Shown: positions 33,806 to 45,689, numbered from the stretch's first letter. The stretch: 64,000 bases of DNA from Branchiostoma floridae (GCF_000003815.2 NC_049991.1:4589857-4653856), one strand, 5' to 3'. Notes: generated by a model not told the origin, from the sequence alone. Translations and numbers: made by a program.

Positions 33806-35330
33806 CGACGTAAATACGTAAGCAGCCTTATGATTCATCAAAGAAAACTAAGCTGCCTGATCTGTTATTAACCTGAATGTTTCGTTTAACATTGTGTCCA
33901 ACGATCAGATGCACGCATTATACTAGCCAAGCGATAGAATATAACGGTTAACACCACACAGCATATCCTAGCCAAAAGACAAACGCACGAGCTCGTGCGC
34001 ACACACATATGAACGCTCAAATGCTAAAAAGCATACCTGCATATTTTTTTTTCATTTACACTTATCTATTTGTTTATAAAATCAAATTTGGACCATTCTC
34101 TACATTGGGACCTTCCTATAAATCCACCATAGATTCACACTTGCAGCATGTGCGTACGTGCTTCATAAGGGGTAAACCAGGATTTATCATTAATGCTGAG
34201 TCATAATACCGTCATAATCTGATTCATAAATCTCCACGCAGATAATCCGGTGGTAAATCGCCTGGCCACATAAGAAGGGTTTATTTGTTGGCATATAGAT
34301 TTTGCAACCAAAGATCTTATAGATCTCAGATATTATATTAATTATTAAAACACAACGCAGTAAATCTTTACAGTCATGTTTATTCATCAAACCAATTTGA
34401 GTCCTGAGATATTTTACAGTCACTGTCAATGTGTTAAAAATGTATACAATATACATGTAACCTGGTATACATTGTCCATTTTAAACCCGTTTAGTAACTC
34501 TTACATATACTATTGCCCGTACAGGCTTGTGCATATATTCAAGTCCGTATTTGTGTATTCATTCATTCACCAGACCACTTTTCATTGAGGTCATGGGGGA
34601 AGAGGAAATGGTCAGACAAAATATGTAACAGAGATATAATTTGCATGCTTGAGATACAGTTTGCGTCATTGAGTTTGCGTATGATTTGCGTATTGACATT
34701 TTTTGGGCTTGGCTAAAATTTGCTTGAAAGAGGCGAAAAATTACTTGAGTCTTTGACCTACTGTTGTTTAGCTTGGTAATCAAACCGAAAATTTCTTCGG
34801 CCTCAAACTCTAAGGACTTTCATATACGCACGTGTAAGTATTAACAGGAATTATCATACATTATATTCGGCACTGTTCTATATTTTTTTTTTAAATTGGA
34901 CATCACCAAATTGATAATACTTTCAAGAACGCATGGAACAAAATCATCAAATTATGATTTATACACAATATACACAATGACTCTATCATACACAGATCGT
35001 TTATCCCTGAAGCACTGAGTCGCTTGAAGTCTGTTAAGGTTTCAACTATTGTGCGTAAGTGTTGTTGTATCCATCTACCCATTTCTCTTTCTTTAGTCAA
35101 AGTGTTTTTGCATTTATGTACTTATATGTATTGTCATACATTTCTTGGGAGGACATAACATATACGGTGTCAAACTATCGAATCACTGGATTGGAGACGA
35201 AATGTGCACGCAAATAGCACAACGCAACTACGACTAATATTTTTTTCCTATAATACTTCTTCAAAGGAATAGAACTTTGGTCCCTAAATTATGTGACAAT
35301 TTTGAAGACCCTGTATTATGCTTTGGTCAT
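33806..35330. other. Intergenic, nothing recognised
   Basis: AT-rich, with scattered short frames on both strands but no exon, RNA or bounded repeat that can be supported. Confidence 0.35.
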
Positions 35331-35338
35331 AATTGGGC

Positions 35339-35583
35339 TACCCTGGGAGCCAGCCAGGACCGGGTAGCTAGCGAGCTTTGTTCGGGGAGCCAAGGCAGTC
35401 AGCCCGCCGATTTTAACATAAGCGCTCCGGGGAGTTTAAGCCTGAAGGAGTTATCGCTGGGCAGGTGGACCTCATCGAGCTTAAACTTCCCGGGGCACTA
35501 ATAGGAGATCGGGCGGGCCTGACTGTCTTGGGCCACCGAATAAACTGTCCTGGCTGCCCGATCCTGGCTGGCTCCCAGGGTAC
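35339..35583. mobile_element. MITE with taccctgggagccagccagga ends, copy 1
   Basis: Inverted ends taccctgggagccagccagg ... cctggctggctcccagggta. Flanked by AATTGGGC (35331-35338 and 35584-35591), an 8-bp target duplication of hAT type. Internal segments also pair. Confidence 0.85.
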
Positions 35584-36010
35584 AATTGGGCCGGTTGCTG
35601 TCGGAAGAGTAGCCCCGGCCGGACTCTGAAGCCACAAATTTGTCCCGGTAGACTGCCGGATACCACGGGGGTACCTCTCAGTGTTTTCACGATTAGGTCA
35701 CGGCGTCTTTTGTCGCCAGGTCCAGGGTTGATTTTACTAACTACGAGTTTTAAAGAAACCCCATCAGGGCCCTGCCATGGCCAGCCATAGACTGGTAACC
35801 ACAGTGTGTCCCAAGGGGCCACGTACGTTAGGGGGCACGCCCGAAAGTGCTCCCAAAACAGACCGTGAACTGGCCGGCAGGGCCCCCTTTTCCAATTCAA
35901 GTGTGAACCAAGCATTTTTACAAGCTCTCGCTGCCCTGAAGATAATACATTTTCGCAGAATAGCAAGTTTTAAGAGCCCCAATAGTAATTGGATGGAGAA
36001 GCTATGTCAG

Positions 36011-36550
36011 AGTATTTTTGTCAACATTTTGACATTGGAAAATTAACCGATCTCTAAAAAACGCGTGGGGATATCAAAAGAACACTTGCTCGTGTCACAC
36101 CATCGACGAACTTCGGTCGTTTCTAATCGGATGGTGATGCTTTGTCTAGAGTATTTTTGCCAACATTTTTACATTGTAAAATTAACCGATCTCTAAAAAA
36201 CGCGTGGGGATATCAAAAGAACATTTGCTTCTGTCACAACATCGACGAACTTCGGCACGTCGTTTCGAATCGGATGGTGATGCTTTGTCTAGAGTATTTT
36301 TGCCAACATTTTTACATTGTAAAATTAACCGATCTCTTAGAAACGCTTGGGGATATCAAAAGAACATTTGCTCCTGTCACACCATCGATGAACTTCGGTG
36401 GTTTCTAATCGGATGGTGATGCTTTGTCTAGAGTATTTTTGCCACCATTTTACATTGTAAAATCAACCGATCTCTTAGAGACGCTTGGGGATAAAAAAAA
36501 AACATTTGCTCCTGTCAAACAGTCGACGAACTTGAGTCGTTTTTGTTGAT
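36011..36550. repeat. About 140-bp tandem repeat, four units
   Basis: The motif agtatttttgccaacatttt recurs at 36011, 36150, 36293 and 36432. Each unit continues with aaccgatctctaaaaaacgc and ggggatatcaaaagaacatt and ends gacgaacttcgg...cggatggtgatgctttgtct. Confidence 0.88.
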
Positions 36551-36876
36551 CACCATTTTGTTGCCCGGTTCTAAAATTGACGGAAAGTCGCGCGTAGTTT
36601 TTGTCTGAAAATCGACCTGAACAGGAATATTAATACCAGTCGAAAATGTCCTTTAGACCTCGCAGACACGTCGTCATATCGATTTTTGTGCTATGTACGT
36701 GACAGGGGTGTTTGGCGAGTGCCGCCAAAAATATCCCTTCTGAGCTCACAGGCTTTTGTGAGTAATTCCTCGCACGATGCGTAACTGTCAGGTGACTGGA
36801 CATTAAACGCACTCCAAAACGGTCGTCAAATACGACCGATATCTTCAAAGGGAGCGACGTCTTAGTACTTCCTTGG

Positions 36877-37037
36877 TAATCTCCAAGCAGATCCTACAAT
36901 GGCATAAGATAGTACCAAACTGGCCAAGGAGTATAGTTAGCCAAACCCCGGTAGCAAAACACACTCCTAAGTCGGCTTCACTCCTCTGGCAGCTTTTGAT
37001 ACTATCTTATGCTACCATAGGATCTGCTTGGAGATTA
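36877..37037. mobile_element. MITE, tctccaagcagat family
   Basis: taatctccaagcagatccta ... taggatctgcttggagatta. The target duplication CTTCCTTGG is at 36868-36876 and 37038-37046. Confidence 0.85.
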
Positions 37038-37352
37038 CTTCCTTGGGTCTTTAGAGGAAGTCATAATTGTGCTTTTCGAAAAGAGCTAGGGGAAAATCCC
37101 CGGTACAATGGACCTGTAAATACTGTATATATCATCTGTCTTCTTCAGTGTAAGAGTGGTTCTTTCGTGAGCTAAACTGGTTCCAGATCATTTTCACCTT
37201 TTTTCCCTCCTCATTTGAACAGATCCCATACATACGACGTTACCTAATTACATTTCCATGTGTGTAGCTAGCTTGCAAACACCACTGTCTATAAATGTGG
37301 ACATAAAAAGCTAACAGATGTGTCCACAGTTACAGTCTTACAGTCCTTAAAG

Positions 37353-37787
37353 TAGGTGTGGGTACCGGTACAGAAAATCCAGGTCCAGGTCCGGTTCAGG
37401 TCCAAAGGATCAGGTCCAGGTCCGGACCTGAACCTGGACCTGATTCAGTATGACTCATACCAATGGTCCATTTCACTACAAAGAAATCTGTTTGGTGGAG
37501 TATTAGACGTACACTGGCGTTTTAAAATCCTACAATGCTAACTGCACCTGTACGTTTGGCTGTAAACCTTGGTAGAAATTACTGTAAACTCTACTCTACT
37601 TCACTCTTGTTGTTTTTTTTCCACCTGCAAGCGCCAAAACGTGTGAATACCTGATAAAATAATCTGTTAATTTTCTAATCGGTCCAACATCCGGTCCACC
37701 TAATTTTTTTCAGGTCCGGTTTTTCTGGACCGGTCTAATAAGAAAAACCGGTTTTGTACCGGTACGCTGTACCGATACCCAGCCCTA
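37353..37787. mobile_element. hAT-like MITE with ggtaccggtac ends
   Basis: Ends taggtgtgggtaccggtac and gtaccgatacccagcccta. The 8-bp duplication CCTTAAAG lies at 37345-37352 and 37788-37795. Inside are palindromic aggtccaggtccgg motifs. 435 bp, noncoding. Confidence 0.85.
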
Positions 37788-38231
37788 CCTTAAAGCTTTC
37801 TCATAAGAACACAGAATAGCGATTGGAATATGGAAAGTTCCTTCAAATCACTGAATCTTTAAGTCGAAATGACATAACTGATATATATCTTATGTAAATA
37901 TCTACAGAGATCGATACACTTTGAGAGTATGATTTGAAGGAGCTCATTGCGGTTAAACCATCACAAAAGGAAACATAATGTTTTCTCTACATTTCTCCCT
38001 CTTTTCTTCCTTTCCAGGCAAATGAACCCGGACCAGGCAACTGTCACGATAGTTACTGTCAAAGTAGCAGCTAGACACCCTGTGATGTTCGATTACATCA
38101 TGTAACAAGTGGCAGGACTAGAGCAGAGAGGCTGGTAAACGATACATCGCATTGTATAGGAATGAGTTTGACTGAGAATGGACAGAGTAGTAGTTTCTTA
38201 GGCTATAGAACATGCAATGTTACCTCTTTAA

Positions 38232-39272
38232 TCAAAGTCTTGTATCCATGTACATGTCTTTACGTGTTACGATTCTCTGCAAACTTGGCAATGACGACTC
38301 ACTGATGACGCTCCTGTTGAAAGACTCCAATGCTATGACGTAGCTTTGTCGAGTCCCTATCGCAGTTGGTCCCGCGTCTTTTATCTTGCGACATGTTCGG
38401 AAGATCTCCCCGCTCACTTTCTTATCAGTTAGAGCGAAGATAACACCGTTTAAACTACTGCTCGAGTGGGCTAACACTAAGCTTGAAAAATGAACACCTC
38501 CTGGCCATTTGTCGCCTGGATCGGATAACACTATCACAGCATACTGAAGCCAGCAAACCACGAAGTAGATACACAATACACTGAGCGATCGCAGAGCTTT
38601 TGTACCTTGTCTTACTTGTGGGGGAGTCCTGCCTTGGAGGTATTGTCTCAAGTTGTTCTTGATTTTCATGACGTTTAAGTAGAGAGCTGTGTTGAAGACG
38701 AAGACAGTCAAAGTAGGAAGAAGGTGTCCGATTAGAAGAAACATTAGAGTGTACCCCGTCTTGGTTCGATCGTACGCGCAGTTCATCGTCTTCGGGTCGT
38801 AGCGGAAGGTGCCCCAACCAAACCACAGGGGAAGTACGAAGCCGAGCCCGTAAACCCACGTGCCGAAGACGATTATCGCTGCCCCCTTCTTGGTGAAGAT
38901 GTCGTCGTGGGTTTGCCGTTTACAGATGAAGAGGTAGCGGTTGATGGTAATGACTGCGGTCGTGGCTAGTGAGATGATACAGCCGGCAACGCACAAGCTG
39001 CCTGTGATGTCACAGACTGTCCAGTTCAGGTCCAGGCGGTAAAACTCCGGCCAGGCGATCCCCAGGACATGCAGCGTGTCCACTACAATGGTCACTAGCA
39101 GGTCCACTGCCGTCAGGTTGACCACGTAGACGGTAGCAGAGGTCCGAATGTCCTTCCGTCGGTAAAGAACCCATAAAACTACGAGGTTAACACCCGTGCC
39201 GAATACTCCGAGACATCCTACGAGTGCCGCAAGCCACGTGCGTACGTGTGAAGAGTAGATACTCAAGTCCAT
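38232..39272 (-). CDS. Melatonin-receptor-like class A GPCR, single exon
   Basis: 346 aa from the ATG at 39270-39272 (an upstream GTG was not used). Seven hydrophobic segments follow a short N-terminus. Visible marks: Asp57 in NLTAVDLL (TM2), Cys87 and Cys165 for the usual disulfide, NRY at 111-113 in place of DRY followed by LFICK, a second extracellular loop with GTFRYDPKTMNCAY, and CWLQ in TM6. The NRY-x-x-IC pattern and the YDP-x-x-x-x-C loop resemble melatonin receptors, which pair with Gi. The TM7 motif NPxxY is changed to NGVIF (275-279). The ligand is unknown. Intronless, typical of expanded chordate GPCR families. No poly(A) signal or TATA was assigned. Confidence 0.9.
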   Translation of the reverse strand: MDLSIYSSHVRTWLAALVGCLGVFGTGVNLVVLWVLYRRKDIRTSATVYVVNLTAVDLLVTIVVDTLHVLGIAWPEFYRLDLNWTVCDITGSLCVAGCIISLATTAVITINRYLFICKRQTHDDIFTKKGAAIIVFGTWVYGLGFVLPLWFGWGTFRYDPKTMNCAYDRTKTGYTLMFLLIGHLLPTLTVFVFNTALYLNVMKIKNNLRQYLQGRTPPQVRQGTKALRSLSVLCIYFVVCWLQYAVIVLSDPGDKWPGGVHFSSLVLAHSSSSLNGVIFALTDKKVSGEIFRTCRKIKDAGPTAIGTRQSYVIALESFNRSVISESSLPSLQRIVTRKDMYMDTRL

Positions 39273-39839
39273 TTTCACACTTTTGAATCGTAAAACCGTT
39301 ACTAAACTGTTGGGGCAATGTAGATGAACGGTTATAATTTATAAACGGAACCTTCGCGTTTGGAACTACAACTGAAACAAACGGAAGGACTGACTGACGT
39401 GTTATTGCGCACGGTCATCGCTGATAAATCATTCATGGGGTTAATTAAAAGGCCCTGGCGTGATCTACTTGTGGGAACAAGAATCCGTAGAACACAATCC
39501 CTCTGTGAATTCTACCGCTAATAGTGAAAGAGAAGACATATACGCCAAGCAAAAAAAGTTGCCTAGCAACAGTTGCTATGTAAAAGCAGGTTTATTTTGT
39601 CTCCACCCCTAGAATTGTTTCTATTGTTGTGTAGAACACCTGTGCCAAGTTTCATGCTTTTATCATAATTTGAGCAATTTTTGCACCAATCGCCCGGACT
39701 AATACGCTATGTTCAGTATTTACAGGTTCGTTGTAACCGGGAATTTTCCCTTCGCTGGTATTGATAATAAACGGTGGATCTTAACTTCCCGTCCTATTAA
39801 AAGACTGTAACCCTTTCCGGTAGCGTGTATGTCGGGTGC
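39273..39839. other. Upstream region of the GPCR gene
   Basis: No promoter motif was firmly recognised. Nothing else stands out before the MITE at 39840. Confidence 0.35.
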
Positions 39840-40086
39840 TACCCTGGGAGCCAGCCAGGACCGGGTAGCTAGCGAGTTTTGTTCGGGGAGCCAAGACAGT
39901 CAGCCCGCTGATCTCACATAAGCGCTCCGAGTTTAAGCCTGAAGGAGTTATCGCTGCCCGTGTAAGGTGAACCTCATCGGGCTTAAACTCCCCGGGCGAT
40001 AATAGGAGATCGGGCGGGACTGACTGTCTTGGGCCACCGAATAAACTGTCCTAGCTGCCCAATCCTGGCTGGCTCCCCCAGGGTAC
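39840..40086. mobile_element. MITE with taccctgggagccagccagga ends, copy 2
   Basis: Closely similar to 35339-35583, including gctagcgag, gcgctccg and gatcgggcggg internal blocks. No clear target duplication at this site. Confidence 0.82.
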
Positions 40087-40164
40087 GAGACGCAGCCGGA
40101 ATCGAACTAACGGCTTCTAGTCCCAGAGGCAGTGAACTACTAGTCTCCAAAAGACCCAACGGTG

Positions 40165-40535
40165 CCTTAGAGATAGTATCAAAGCTGGCAGAGGAGTATA
40201 GCCGGCCAAAGGGAGATAGCCGGCTAAGGGAGTCAAACGGGCACCGGAGCCGCTATACTAAGTCCCTGGCCAGCTTTGATACTATTTCTAAGGCACCGTA
40301 GGGTCTGCTTAGAGCCTGGTGCCGCTATACTAAGTCCCTGGCCAGCTTTGATACTATTTCTAAGGCACCGTAGGGTCTGCTTAGAGCCTGGTGCCGCTAT
40401 ACCAAGTCCCTGGCCAGCTTTGATACTATTTCTAAGGCACCGTAGGGTCTGCTTAGAGCCTGGTGCCGCTATACTAAGTCCGGGCCAGCTTTGATACTAT
40501 TTCTAAGGCATCGTAGGGTCTGCTTGGAGACTAGT
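40165..40535. repeat. 72-bp tandem repeat grown from a MITE end
   Basis: The unit agagcctggtgccgctatac ... ggcaccgtagggtctgctt begins at 40311, 40383 and 40455, with a further partial unit on either side. The block gccagctttgatactatttc and the terminal gggtctgcttggaga are from the tctccaagcagat MITE family, whose left end lies near 40165. Confidence 0.8.
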
Positions 40536-40699
40536 GGACTACGTACGATACCTAGGTGCTAAAGATGATAGTGAGACTCCTTGAGGTACCGAGGAGGAAA
40601 AAAATTACATACAGAGGCAAGACGCACTCACGCTACTGCATTTGTTAGAGATGATCAACTAAGTTTTATTTCAAACTGACGAAAATTGATCCATCTATG

Positions 40700-40890
40700 G
40701 CTGCCGATGTAACGCTAGTTCACCTTTCTCCGCGGGGTAACCTATATTCGTTGTTTTTAAACCAGGATACTTATAGGTATAAAAAATTAAAGGACCGTGA
40801 TTTCAAACTTCTACAGGTTCAAAAATCAAATCTGCAATTTGAAACCACCGTCCGCCAACTTGATATTTTCAAATACCCTATCTTTTAAAC
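40700..40890. repeat. Dispersed repeat, gctagttcacctttctccgc family, copy 1
   Basis: taacgctagttcacctttct ... cctatattcgttg and aatttgaaaccaccgtccgc ... cttgatattttcaaa recur at 59755-59905. The end of the window (63975-64000) also shows aatttgaaaccaccg. Confidence 0.6.
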
Positions 40891-40959
40891 AACGAATATT
40901 GGTGAACAGGTGTTACTTGAATACACGCAAAATCGTCCGACTATAATAAGCCTATTCGC

Positions 40960-42000
40960 AATTACCGGCGCGAAATGCATGATGGGTAAAATCCGCCATT
41001 TTGGGAGATAACTTTTCAACCCGGCGTTGCGTCACGCGTGTGTAGTGTAGCGTTTATACGGCGCGGCGCCGCCACAGGTGTTCCCACCTGGCCGGTACGA
41101 ACACCTGTTCTAAAGAAGATTCTAGAACTGTCAGTTAAGAATAAAGATCATTTTAAGTTTTTGAAGCCTGGTGTAAGACGTGTGTTTGTGTTTTACTGTC
41201 AATATAAGTAAGTGGAGTTTTTTTTTCATTTTCTTTCCGGCCGTAATGGATGAGGAGGTGGAAGTTTATACACACGAAGAGCTAAAACACTGGACGTGTG
41301 AGTCTCTAAAGGATTTCTATATGCGTGACGTGATGACGACTAAGTTAAAAGAAACACCATCTTCCAGGAACACGCACGTAACAGCCATGATGAATTATAA
41401 ATGTTATCCCATGTACTCATCCAATTAGAGTAGACGTCCAAACCACTCAAGCGCATATCTCAAAGCGCGGTAGTAATCGTCTCATCCGTCCCTTGGCATC
41501 GAGTCATGGTTTCTGAGATTAAATGCAGGACAGAAAGTCATGTGAAGAATTTGAGTCACGAAAAGTGCAAGCATCTTGGCATATTCGTTTGATCGATGGT
41601 CAGCATATCTGGTAAGAATTAATCGTATCAGTGAAAAACAACTTTGACACGTACTAATTTCTTCATATAAAGTCTTCGTTTAGCCTGAATAAACCTCGCT
41701 TATAGCAGCCCGCCCAACACCCGCCGCGGGGAGGGGCCAGTTACAGCCATGGACAGCAGGCGCGTCGCCCGTACGTACTGGCACGTACGGGGGACGAATC
41801 AGCAGCCCGATGGCAAACAAAGTTTTGCCTACACGTCAAGTTCTGCAGCGTGTCTGCGTGCTCCAAAATCCGTCGGGTTCCCTACGCGTTCGTACGGAGG
41901 CGGTACGTACCACTTACGGATCCGGATCCATAAAGATTTCCCACGTTTTGGCACGTAGACAGCACGTATTTGCACGTACGGCGGGTTGTGCCCTTAGCTT
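40960..42000. other. Intergenic with a short ORF and CGTACG-rich segment
   Basis: A 61-codon plus-strand frame starts at the ATG at 41246 (MDEEVEVYTHEELKHWTCES, SAP-domain-like in feel) and stops at 41428; it follows a polypyrimidine tract but has no second exon. An aataaag motif lies near 41143. From 41735 to 41990 the sequence is rich in CGTACG and GCACGTA motifs. None of this makes a supported gene. Confidence 0.35.
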
Positions 42001-42214
42001 TAGCTCTGTTACGGAGGTCACTGATATCCAGTGGGGGGATTGCTTTTGCTTGTGTCCGGTTGCTCGCAACTATAACTGAAAGTCCCTTAAATAGATTTGT
42101 TTAAAATTTGGCATTTTGGTATTTATTGAGCATGCTGCCAATTTCGGACACATTAGTTAGTATTTTCAGGTAATGAAAAATTATAAACCAACTCCCTCAT
42201 CTTGACAGTAGTGT

Positions 42215-42580
42215 GGTACAGCTTTTTTTAAGCATTTGCAATTAATTGCGCGAACCCTTGAGATTCGTACGAACATTATATGTGATTCGCACGAATCACT
42301 ATGTGAAAACGCACGAACCTTATGAAAATCACACGAATCACTGTGCGAAAACGTAAGCACCTTATGTGATTCACTATGGGACGCATGCGAACCTTTTGCG
42401 ATTTGCACGTCCGTACGTTTTCGCATAGTGTTTCGTGTGATTTTCATAAGTTTTGTGTGTTTCCGCATAGTGATTCGTGTGATTTTCATAATGTTGGTGC
42501 ATTTTCGCAGTGATTCGTGCGCATCGCATAATGTTCGTACGAATCTCATAGGGTTCGTACAAATGCTTAGGCACCCCTGA
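42215..42580. mobile_element. Large imperfect palindrome with cgtacgaa / cacgaatcac motifs
   Basis: The left arm aagcatttg...gagattcgtacgaacattat pairs with ataatgttcgtacgaatctc...caaatgctt. Inside, cacacgaatcac / gtgattcgtgtg motifs repeat every 35-45 bp on both arms. Probably a foldback MITE. Confidence 0.7.
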
Positions 42581-43333
42581 CATCACAAGCTATGGCCGCC
42601 TACAACTAATTGATTACTCTCCAAGCAGAGGTTAGGTCACGGCAATGGTTACTGCCTGGTGGACATAAGTGGTGACAGCAGGTTTAAAAGAAATTGCTAT
42701 TTGTTTGTTTGTACGATGCACAGTGAGGTCGGAAACTTCTGTTTGTTTCAGAAACGGACGAAAAGTTATGTGCCGCAGATATCATCCATATAATCAAATT
42801 AACATGTCGTAACGCATATAGGTACGAATAAACTCCACACAGTAATAAAGGTACATATGGTATTAGAACGTTGTCATAAATTTTTCGTTTGAAAGCTCTT
42901 CAGGGATTTACGTATAAGTAGAAGCCAGTTTATTGCACACCGGATAATCGCACACTTCTGTTAATTGCACGAAATTCCGAAATCCCATGGTGGTACGGTT
43001 CAGCCTAATAACTTCGCTTTGTTGCACCATTCGGTTAATTGCACGAAATACACTGACAAATGGGGTGTGCAATTAACCGGCTTCTACTGTACTACTACTT
43101 CCACTGTTGGTCAAAACTTTCTCCTTTGAGCTTCTGTGGGCTTCGATCTAATTATTGTCTCCCTAATGAAGCTAATTAATTACTTGTATTCTGCAATTCT
43201 TCGGGTACTTTTTAATTGGCAGCCACTGACTGGACTTAGATGGACTCTAGAGACCTAATATATTCATGAGTCTTTGTTTTAACTGTGTGAACTGGTTTGG
43301 CCACATATGCCGACACAACTCCCTCGCTAAAAC

Positions 43334-43812
43334 GGTAACAGGTTGTTTCGCAACAATGTCAGTTCGCAACCGTCAGTTCGCAACAAGGCAAGTCTTTTCG
43401 CAACAAGGTACAAGTAGTTTCGCAACAAGGTACAGGACGTTTCGCAACATTTGAATTTTATTAATCTTGATAGCCTAATAGTATCAGAAACTGTATTCCT
43501 AACATAATTATACTCCTTCCGCTTAAAAATCTTACCGGGTGCGAAAGACAACCCCGGTGCCAGAAGAACATGGGGCCGCATGGACCTGACAGCCCGATGA
43601 TTTTCATACGCCGGGCGGTACAGTTTCATACGCGTACACAGGTAGGAGTATAATTATGTCAGGAATATGTGATTTCTAATACTATTAGGCTATCAACTTT
43701 AAGATTAATAGAATTCAACTGTTGCGAATCGACGTGTACCTTGTTGCGAAAAGACTTGCCTTGTTGCGAACTGACGGTTGCGAACTGACATTGTTGCGAA
43801 ACAACCTGTAAC
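43334..43812. mobile_element. Mutator-like non-autonomous element, 9-bp target duplication
   Basis: Long inverted repeats: ggtaacaggttgtttcgcaa ... ttgcgaaacaacctgtaac, each arm holding five or more copies of GTTGCGAA. The flanking direct repeat CGCTAAAAC is at 43325-43333 and 43813-43821. 479 bp; its frames are byproducts of the repeat. Confidence 0.85.
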
Positions 43813-43824
43813 CGCTAAAACTAT

Positions 43825-44035
43825 ACTACAAGGTACAGTAGCAGGAGGGAGGAAACGAGGTAGGCCAAGGAAGACATGGCTCGACAACATTAAAGTCTGA
43901 CTGGCCTGAGCACGGAACAACTGATCAGAGGGGCAGAGGACAGAACGAGATGGGCAAAGATCACTGCTGATGGATGTCGTGGAGCCCCTACGACCACTGT
44001 GGTTACGGGACGTGAGTGAGTGAGCGTTTCCACCC
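43825..44035 (+). pseudogene. LINE C-terminal fragment, frameshifted
   Basis: Reads GGRKRGRPRKTWLDNIKV in one frame, then TEQLIRGAEDRTRWAKIT and DGCRGAPTTTVVTG in another. The GRP-x-K/R-TW motif is the usual C-terminal mark of RTE- and Jockey-type LINE proteins. Broken by at least one frameshift. Confidence 0.65.
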
Positions 44036-45234
44036 AGAAGCAAATCCACAGCTGCAGGGTCCCCAACATGATCGTCATAAGTCAACGTGCTTACATACGG
44101 ACGGGGTTATACCACCTTTTACGGGGTGACATGCCCTTTCTTCGTGGACTGTTACAAGACGGGGATGCGCCAGGTCTCCCGTCCGGGTGAATGATGTGAA
44201 TCGTCGTATGGCAGAAACGAGACGGAGGTTCACCAGGCCTGTATCCGGTTGATTTTGGAGACAGAAATATTTGCTCAATCGCACACCAGGGCATGCCCCT
44301 ACTAGTATACTATATACTATCTTCGACAGGTGTGTTGGGTTCTTTAACGTGCTCGAGGTGTGGCTTTCCTCAAAACATGGGAACTCCACGATTATTTATT
44401 TATGTACGTGACCTCCTATGACATTGACGTCCCAGCAACATTGGAAATACTCCTGGACTTCTTCCAAACTAGTTCCCTACCTACCTTGAGTCCTTAATAG
44501 GTTGTCAATCGGCTGTGAATCTAAATAAATAAATAAAAATAAATCAATAAAAATCTGTCTGGAGAGACTTTGCAGTGTACAACTAGGTTAGGATCGTTGG
44601 GAGTTGGTTAGAGGTAGCAGGAAAGTTATATTCTTATTACACCATTTCATTCATTTCGCTGTTATGATATTGCCTTAATTATCAATTATTGAACTATTAT
44701 GATTTCCTTCCATTTTGTTAATTGATATAATTCTTTTGGTTACATTATTGTCTAATGTATAATTTTTACACATCTATCCAATCTTTATTCAGCTTATGAG
44801 TTGTTAAATTGTATCATGATTTGTTACTTTGGAGGAAGACTATGTATAAGCCAAGAGGCTTTTTTCTTCCCCCCTGCATGTACTTTCATCCTTTAATTTG
44901 TTTTATGTTATCTTTTTTAAAGATTGTGCAAAATGAATAAAATTTAAAAAAATCAAATCAAACTCAGTATTAATGGCCGAACCCCGGGGGTCTATAACGC
45001 GGGTACATAAAATAGTACGGATAAACTTGTTGAAGGAGTTTAAGGGGCAGCCAGATATAACCTGTGCTGCGTGGTCACGGAAGGTGTCGACTCTTGAGAC
45101 TGCATGGTTTGGATTGTGAAAGTTTTCTATTTCGTGTATAAATGCGCCCCATTACGCAACTGCCTTTCTAGCGTGAACCGGCTGCAGTTCTGTGACCTCC
45201 GCAGAGGGGCATTTCAAAGAGGGCGTGAGAAGAC
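44036..45234. other. Intergenic, probable unclassified repeats
   Basis: 44090-44400 (tgacatgccctttcttcgtg, gggttctttaacgtgctcga) has the look of a dispersed repeat; the phrase tttaacgtgctc recurs near 49680. The end at 44920-44960 (aatgaataaaatttaaaa) may be a LINE tail. No gene is seen. Confidence 0.4.
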
Positions 45235-45425
45235 GATACGCCGACAGGATTTTTTTGCTTTTTAATATTTTGTGGCTTGTACCTTCAACTCAAACATATC
45301 CGTTTTTGGTATTCCAAAAGTGCACCCTACTATATTTTTTATTGCGTCGAAGCCAGTCACCTTGAGGCCCGTAACTATAGAAATCCCCATAGGCCGAAAA
45401 CTGTGTTCTGCTACCTTAGACATCA
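45235..45425. repeat. Dispersed repeat, copy 2 of the 27300 family
   Basis: Aligns along its length with 27300-27520, including gtaccttcaactcaaacata, agccagtcac and ctgtgttctgctacctta. Confidence 0.55.
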
Positions 45426-45689
45426 TTTCGGGCTCAGCTGGGAGAAGTAATTGGTGCTATAAAAGAGGCGTGACCTAAAACTGGTCATACTGCAACCTTG
45501 GTTGGCTAGTGGTCAAATTGGCATGGCCAGCTACGGTCACATTATCCAACATGGGCCCAACCGATCAAGCTTTGGGAACATATAAAGTACACGTGTATGG
45601 ATACGACAAGACAGCAAAACCCACTAACCGGTAAAAAAAAGTATTTAGCATAATTTGTTTAGATATACCTTGATAATGAGGGCCTTAAT

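Noticed and set aside
41246-41428. Short frame MDEEVEVYTHEELKHW, SAP-domain-like
   Set aside because: Too short for a domain, no following exon, surrounded by repeat-like sequence.
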